IMG/VR virus record: IMGVR_UViG_3300035670_000797
Location: 1-33,594 of that record
DNA length: 33,594 nt
Strand: one strand, 5' to 3'
Source: a virus
Below, in pieces: positions 31,896 to 33,594 of this stretch. How positions within the stretch are numbered: the stretch's first letter is position 1; every line of letters begins with the position of its first letter. Under the pieces are notes generated by a model. It did no database searches, was not told where the DNA came from, and saw nothing but the letters and a program-made list of their open reading frames with translations. Position numbers and translations under genes: made by a program.

Positions 31896-32558
31896 TTAGC
31901 TAAGTTTTAGTTTAAAACCATAAGCCTTAAAATCAAAAGTAGATATAGAACTTATAGATAAATTTAAATTATCTCTGACTCTAAAAATTAATTTATCAGT
32001 TGTACCGGACTTTAATCTAATACCACCCACATAGTCAGAATCATAACCGTAATTTTTAAAATTAAAAACACCAAAATAACCACCATCGTTACCAGAAAAA
32101 ACATTATCAATACGAAAAGAATTAGTACCACTAGCACCATACGCAGGTTTAAAACCAACCATACGTAGTAAGTCAAAATTAGTAGATAAATTATCCGATA
32201 TTATTATATCACCATTTAAACTATCTTGATACAATAATTGACACCCATTTGTTAAAGGAGGGATGTTAGCGAATTCACCTAACTCAGGGTTAACCAATTC
32301 GGCAGCAATAAAAAAATTTAAAGACGTTATATAAATATCAAAATCCTTTTCCGCTGATATATAAAAATCTTGTGGAGTTGTTGACCCATCCACTTTCATA
32401 CTATTTGTAACCCCATCCCCGTTTAAAGTTAAGTAACTACTAAAAATAAATGTTTTATTGTCAGTTAACGGTGGGGAATCAGAGTCTATTTCAAACAGAC
32501 TGTATTCGGAAACTTTAGATTTTTTATTTTCTGCAACAATTTTGGCTGATTTTGACAT
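31896..32558 (-). CDS. Virion-type beta protein, tandem paralogue B (220 aa)
   Basis: A 220-aa beta-rich protein clearly related to the preceding 215-aa one. Shared blocks in order are LTLN-x-DGVT-x-SM, a short F-x-I-x-AE stretch, DIYIT, LTNGC, PAYG/PAFG, then VF-x-F-x-N-x-G and a final AYGF-x-K. It therefore arose by tandem duplication. The N-terminus differs (about 40 residues, MSKSAKIVAENKKSKVSEYS), and its paralogue begins with a different start region. No family is recognised. Size, beta-strand character and position before the tail sheath suggest a decoration, neck or fibre protein. It is seven bases after its paralogue. Confidence 0.75.
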   Translation of the reverse strand: MSKSAKIVAENKKSKVSEYSLFEIDSDSPPLTDNKTFIFSSYLTLNGDGVTNSMKVDGSTTPQDFYISAEKDFDIYITSLNFFIAAELVNPELGEFANIPPLTNGCQLLYQDSLNGDIIISDNLSTNFDLLRMVGFKPAYGASGTNSFRIDNVFSGNDGGYFGVFNFKNYGYDSDYVGGIRLKSGTTDKLIFRVRDNLNLSISSISTFDFKAYGFKLKLS

Positions 32559-32565
32559 AATAATT

Positions 32566-33213
32566 TTAGTTTATTTTTCTTCTAAAACCATACGCAATTG
32601 CGTTGAACTCGGTTGTTGCGGCACCACCTGTATTATCGTTTATTTCTAAAACCAATCTATTATTAGTGCCGGCAGCCAGCCTCAACCCCCATTTAAAACC
32701 GAAATTTCTAAAATCAAAAACGGGTATAAAGGCTTCACTAGTACCAATAACATTTGTACCTAAAAAAGCAGCAGTACCAGTACCAAATGCTGGTTGCCCT
32801 TGACATAAACGAACAAATTCCCAATTAGAAGTTAAATTCGTACCAATATTAATTTCACCATTACTGTCTTCATAATAAAACCTACAACCATTTGTTAACG
32901 CAGGGGAAGTACCAAACTCAGAAAGTGTTGCTGATACCGCAGCAATTAAAAAAGAAACTGTGGTTATATATATATCATAATTTGGTTCAGCATTTATAAA
33001 AAATCTTTCTGGACTTGCTAATGAACCAGCAACCCTCATACTAGTTGTTACCCCATCATTATTAAGGGTTAAGAATTCTCTATAAACCGTTATTTTAGTT
33101 TCTTCTCCAACTGGAGGATAAGGAGCTTCTTGTGTGTAAAGAAAACCTTCAGGGGATACTTTAGCTAAGTATCCATTACCCGTACCATCCTCAATATTTG
33201 TTTTTATTGACAT
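32566..33213 (-). CDS. Virion-type beta protein, tandem paralogue A (215 aa)
   Basis: A 215-aa protein with a Gly-rich N-terminus (MSIKTNIEDGTGNGYLAKV), which often marks the attachment arm of fibre or decoration proteins, followed by the beta domain shared with its neighbour (LTLNNDGVTTSMRV; DIYITTVSFLIAA; LTNGCRFYYEDSNG; AYGFRRKIN). It starts one base after the truncated upstream gene ends, so the three form one operon. It has one conserved Cys in LTNGC. The function is unknown; homotypic or heterotypic trimers with the 220-aa copy are possible. Confidence 0.75.
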   Translation of the reverse strand: MSIKTNIEDGTGNGYLAKVSPEGFLYTQEAPYPPVGEETKITVYREFLTLNNDGVTTSMRVAGSLASPERFFINAEPNYDIYITTVSFLIAAVSATLSEFGTSPALTNGCRFYYEDSNGEINIGTNLTSNWEFVRLCQGQPAFGTGTAAFLGTNVIGTSEAFIPVFDFRNFGFKWGLRLAAGTNNRLVLEINDNTGGAATTEFNAIAYGFRRKIN

Positions 33214-33214
33214 A

Positions 33215-33594
33215 TTATGTTTCTAAAGTTTCATAAACATTTAATCCTACTGCAACTTGAACCGAGGTGTTTGATGTTGGTGTGACAAACGAAAAACCTA
33301 CACTAGAACCTTTTGGTAATGTTGCAACTGAACTAATAAATGTTATATTTTGTAATGGAACTACTGGACTTCCAAAGACATCTGACGTTGTTGTAAAACC
33401 AGCTCCGTTTTGACCCCTTTCAGTAGTAACTTCTAAAGTATTAGAACTACCAAAATTAAGATTCGGTGTAGTTACTGATACTGAAGTTCCATTAGTCATA
33501 GAACCAGGGTTTCTATAGAAAATAAACCTACCATGTGTTTCGGTTGTTCCTGCACTATCTTTAACACTTAAATTAATCCTATCAATAACAATAT
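33215..33594 (-). CDS. Truncated virion-type gene at the right edge
   Basis: The frame is open from the stop at 33215 to the window edge (126 codons and two bases), so the gene begins outside the window. The internal Met 94 codons before the stop is not a convincing start because the preceding residues (VIDRINLSVKDSAG, THGRFIFYRNPGS) continue a well-formed protein. The visible part is Thr/Ser/Val/Gly-rich beta sequence (NGTSVSVTTPNLNFGSSN, PKGSSVGFSFVTPTSN), typical of phage surface or fibre proteins. It is the first visible gene of the operon with the two paralogues. Confidence 0.7.
   Translation of the reverse strand, partial: IVIDRINLSVKDSAGTTETHGRFIFYRNPGSMTNGTSVSVTTPNLNFGSSNTLEVTTERGQNGAGFTTTSDVFGSPVVPLQNITFISSVATLPKGSSVGFSFVTPTSNTSVQVAVGLNVYETLET

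Noticed and set aside
33215-33499. A complete 94-aa gene starting at an internal Met
   Set aside because: The frame is open to the window edge and the residues before the Met look like real protein, so it is a truncated gene.
1-33594. tRNA genes, CRISPR arrays, insertion sequences or integrase sites
   Set aside because: Intergenic gaps are short and contain no cloverleaf-like segments, regularly spaced repeats, transposase genes or terminal inverted repeats that I could find by eye.

Overview
This window is part of the genome of a contractile-tailed (myovirus, T4-related) phage that very probably infects a Bacteroidetes host, perhaps a Flavobacteriia-like one. The T4 link rests on a gp32-type single-stranded-DNA-binding protein, a gp18 sheath, a gp19 tube of almost exactly T4 length, a gp53-like wedge protein and a gp26/gp51-family protein. 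The host link rests on three points: the phage ClpP carries the N-terminal block typical of Bacteroidetes ClpP; host-type -7 boxes (TAnnTTTG) lie about 20 bases before plus-strand starts; and starts have A-rich leaders instead of Shine-Dalgarno sequences. DNA is AT-rich and gene-dense. No gene-free stretch exceeds 300 bases, and I saw no tRNA, rRNA, CRISPR array or insertion sequence.

Layout. Nearly all virion genes are on the minus strand and are read from right to left. Right end: a truncated virion-type gene, two tandem paralogues (215 and 220 aa), the tail sheath, then two small proteins (68 and 289 aa). Middle: the tail tube, a free-standing Vsr-fold homing endonuclease and two overlapping small genes with a shared N-terminal leader. 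Next come a gp26/gp51-like protein with a possible frameshifted extension, a 556-aa protein translationally coupled to the tape measure, the tape measure, and three baseplate genes (1608, 107 and 2493 aa). Left end: four small unknown genes, gp32, and the first codons of one more gene.

Four plus-strand islands interrupt this late array: a DUF6011-type zinc-ribbon protein; an M20/M28-like metallopeptidase; a three-gene cassette of ClpP, a small membrane protein and an SPFH/band-7 protein; and a 57-aa ribbon-helix-helix-like protein with repeated operator-like sites. The first three have host-like -7 boxes. Most minus-strand transcription units instead begin with a shared ATATTTATAA element resembling the T4 late promoter. 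Strand therefore appears to track expression class, with host-type promoters for moderators of the cell and late promoters for virions.

The most interesting items are the ClpP/SPFH cassette, the homing-endonuclease leader (a late-promoter-like element inside the loop of a perfect hairpin that touches the start codon, as in T4 I-TevI control), the GC-rich hairpin and T7 tract at the end of the gp26-like gene, the giant hub with two putative wall-cleaving domains, and the shared K-I-L-K-E type N-termini that resemble T4 capsid-targeting leaders.
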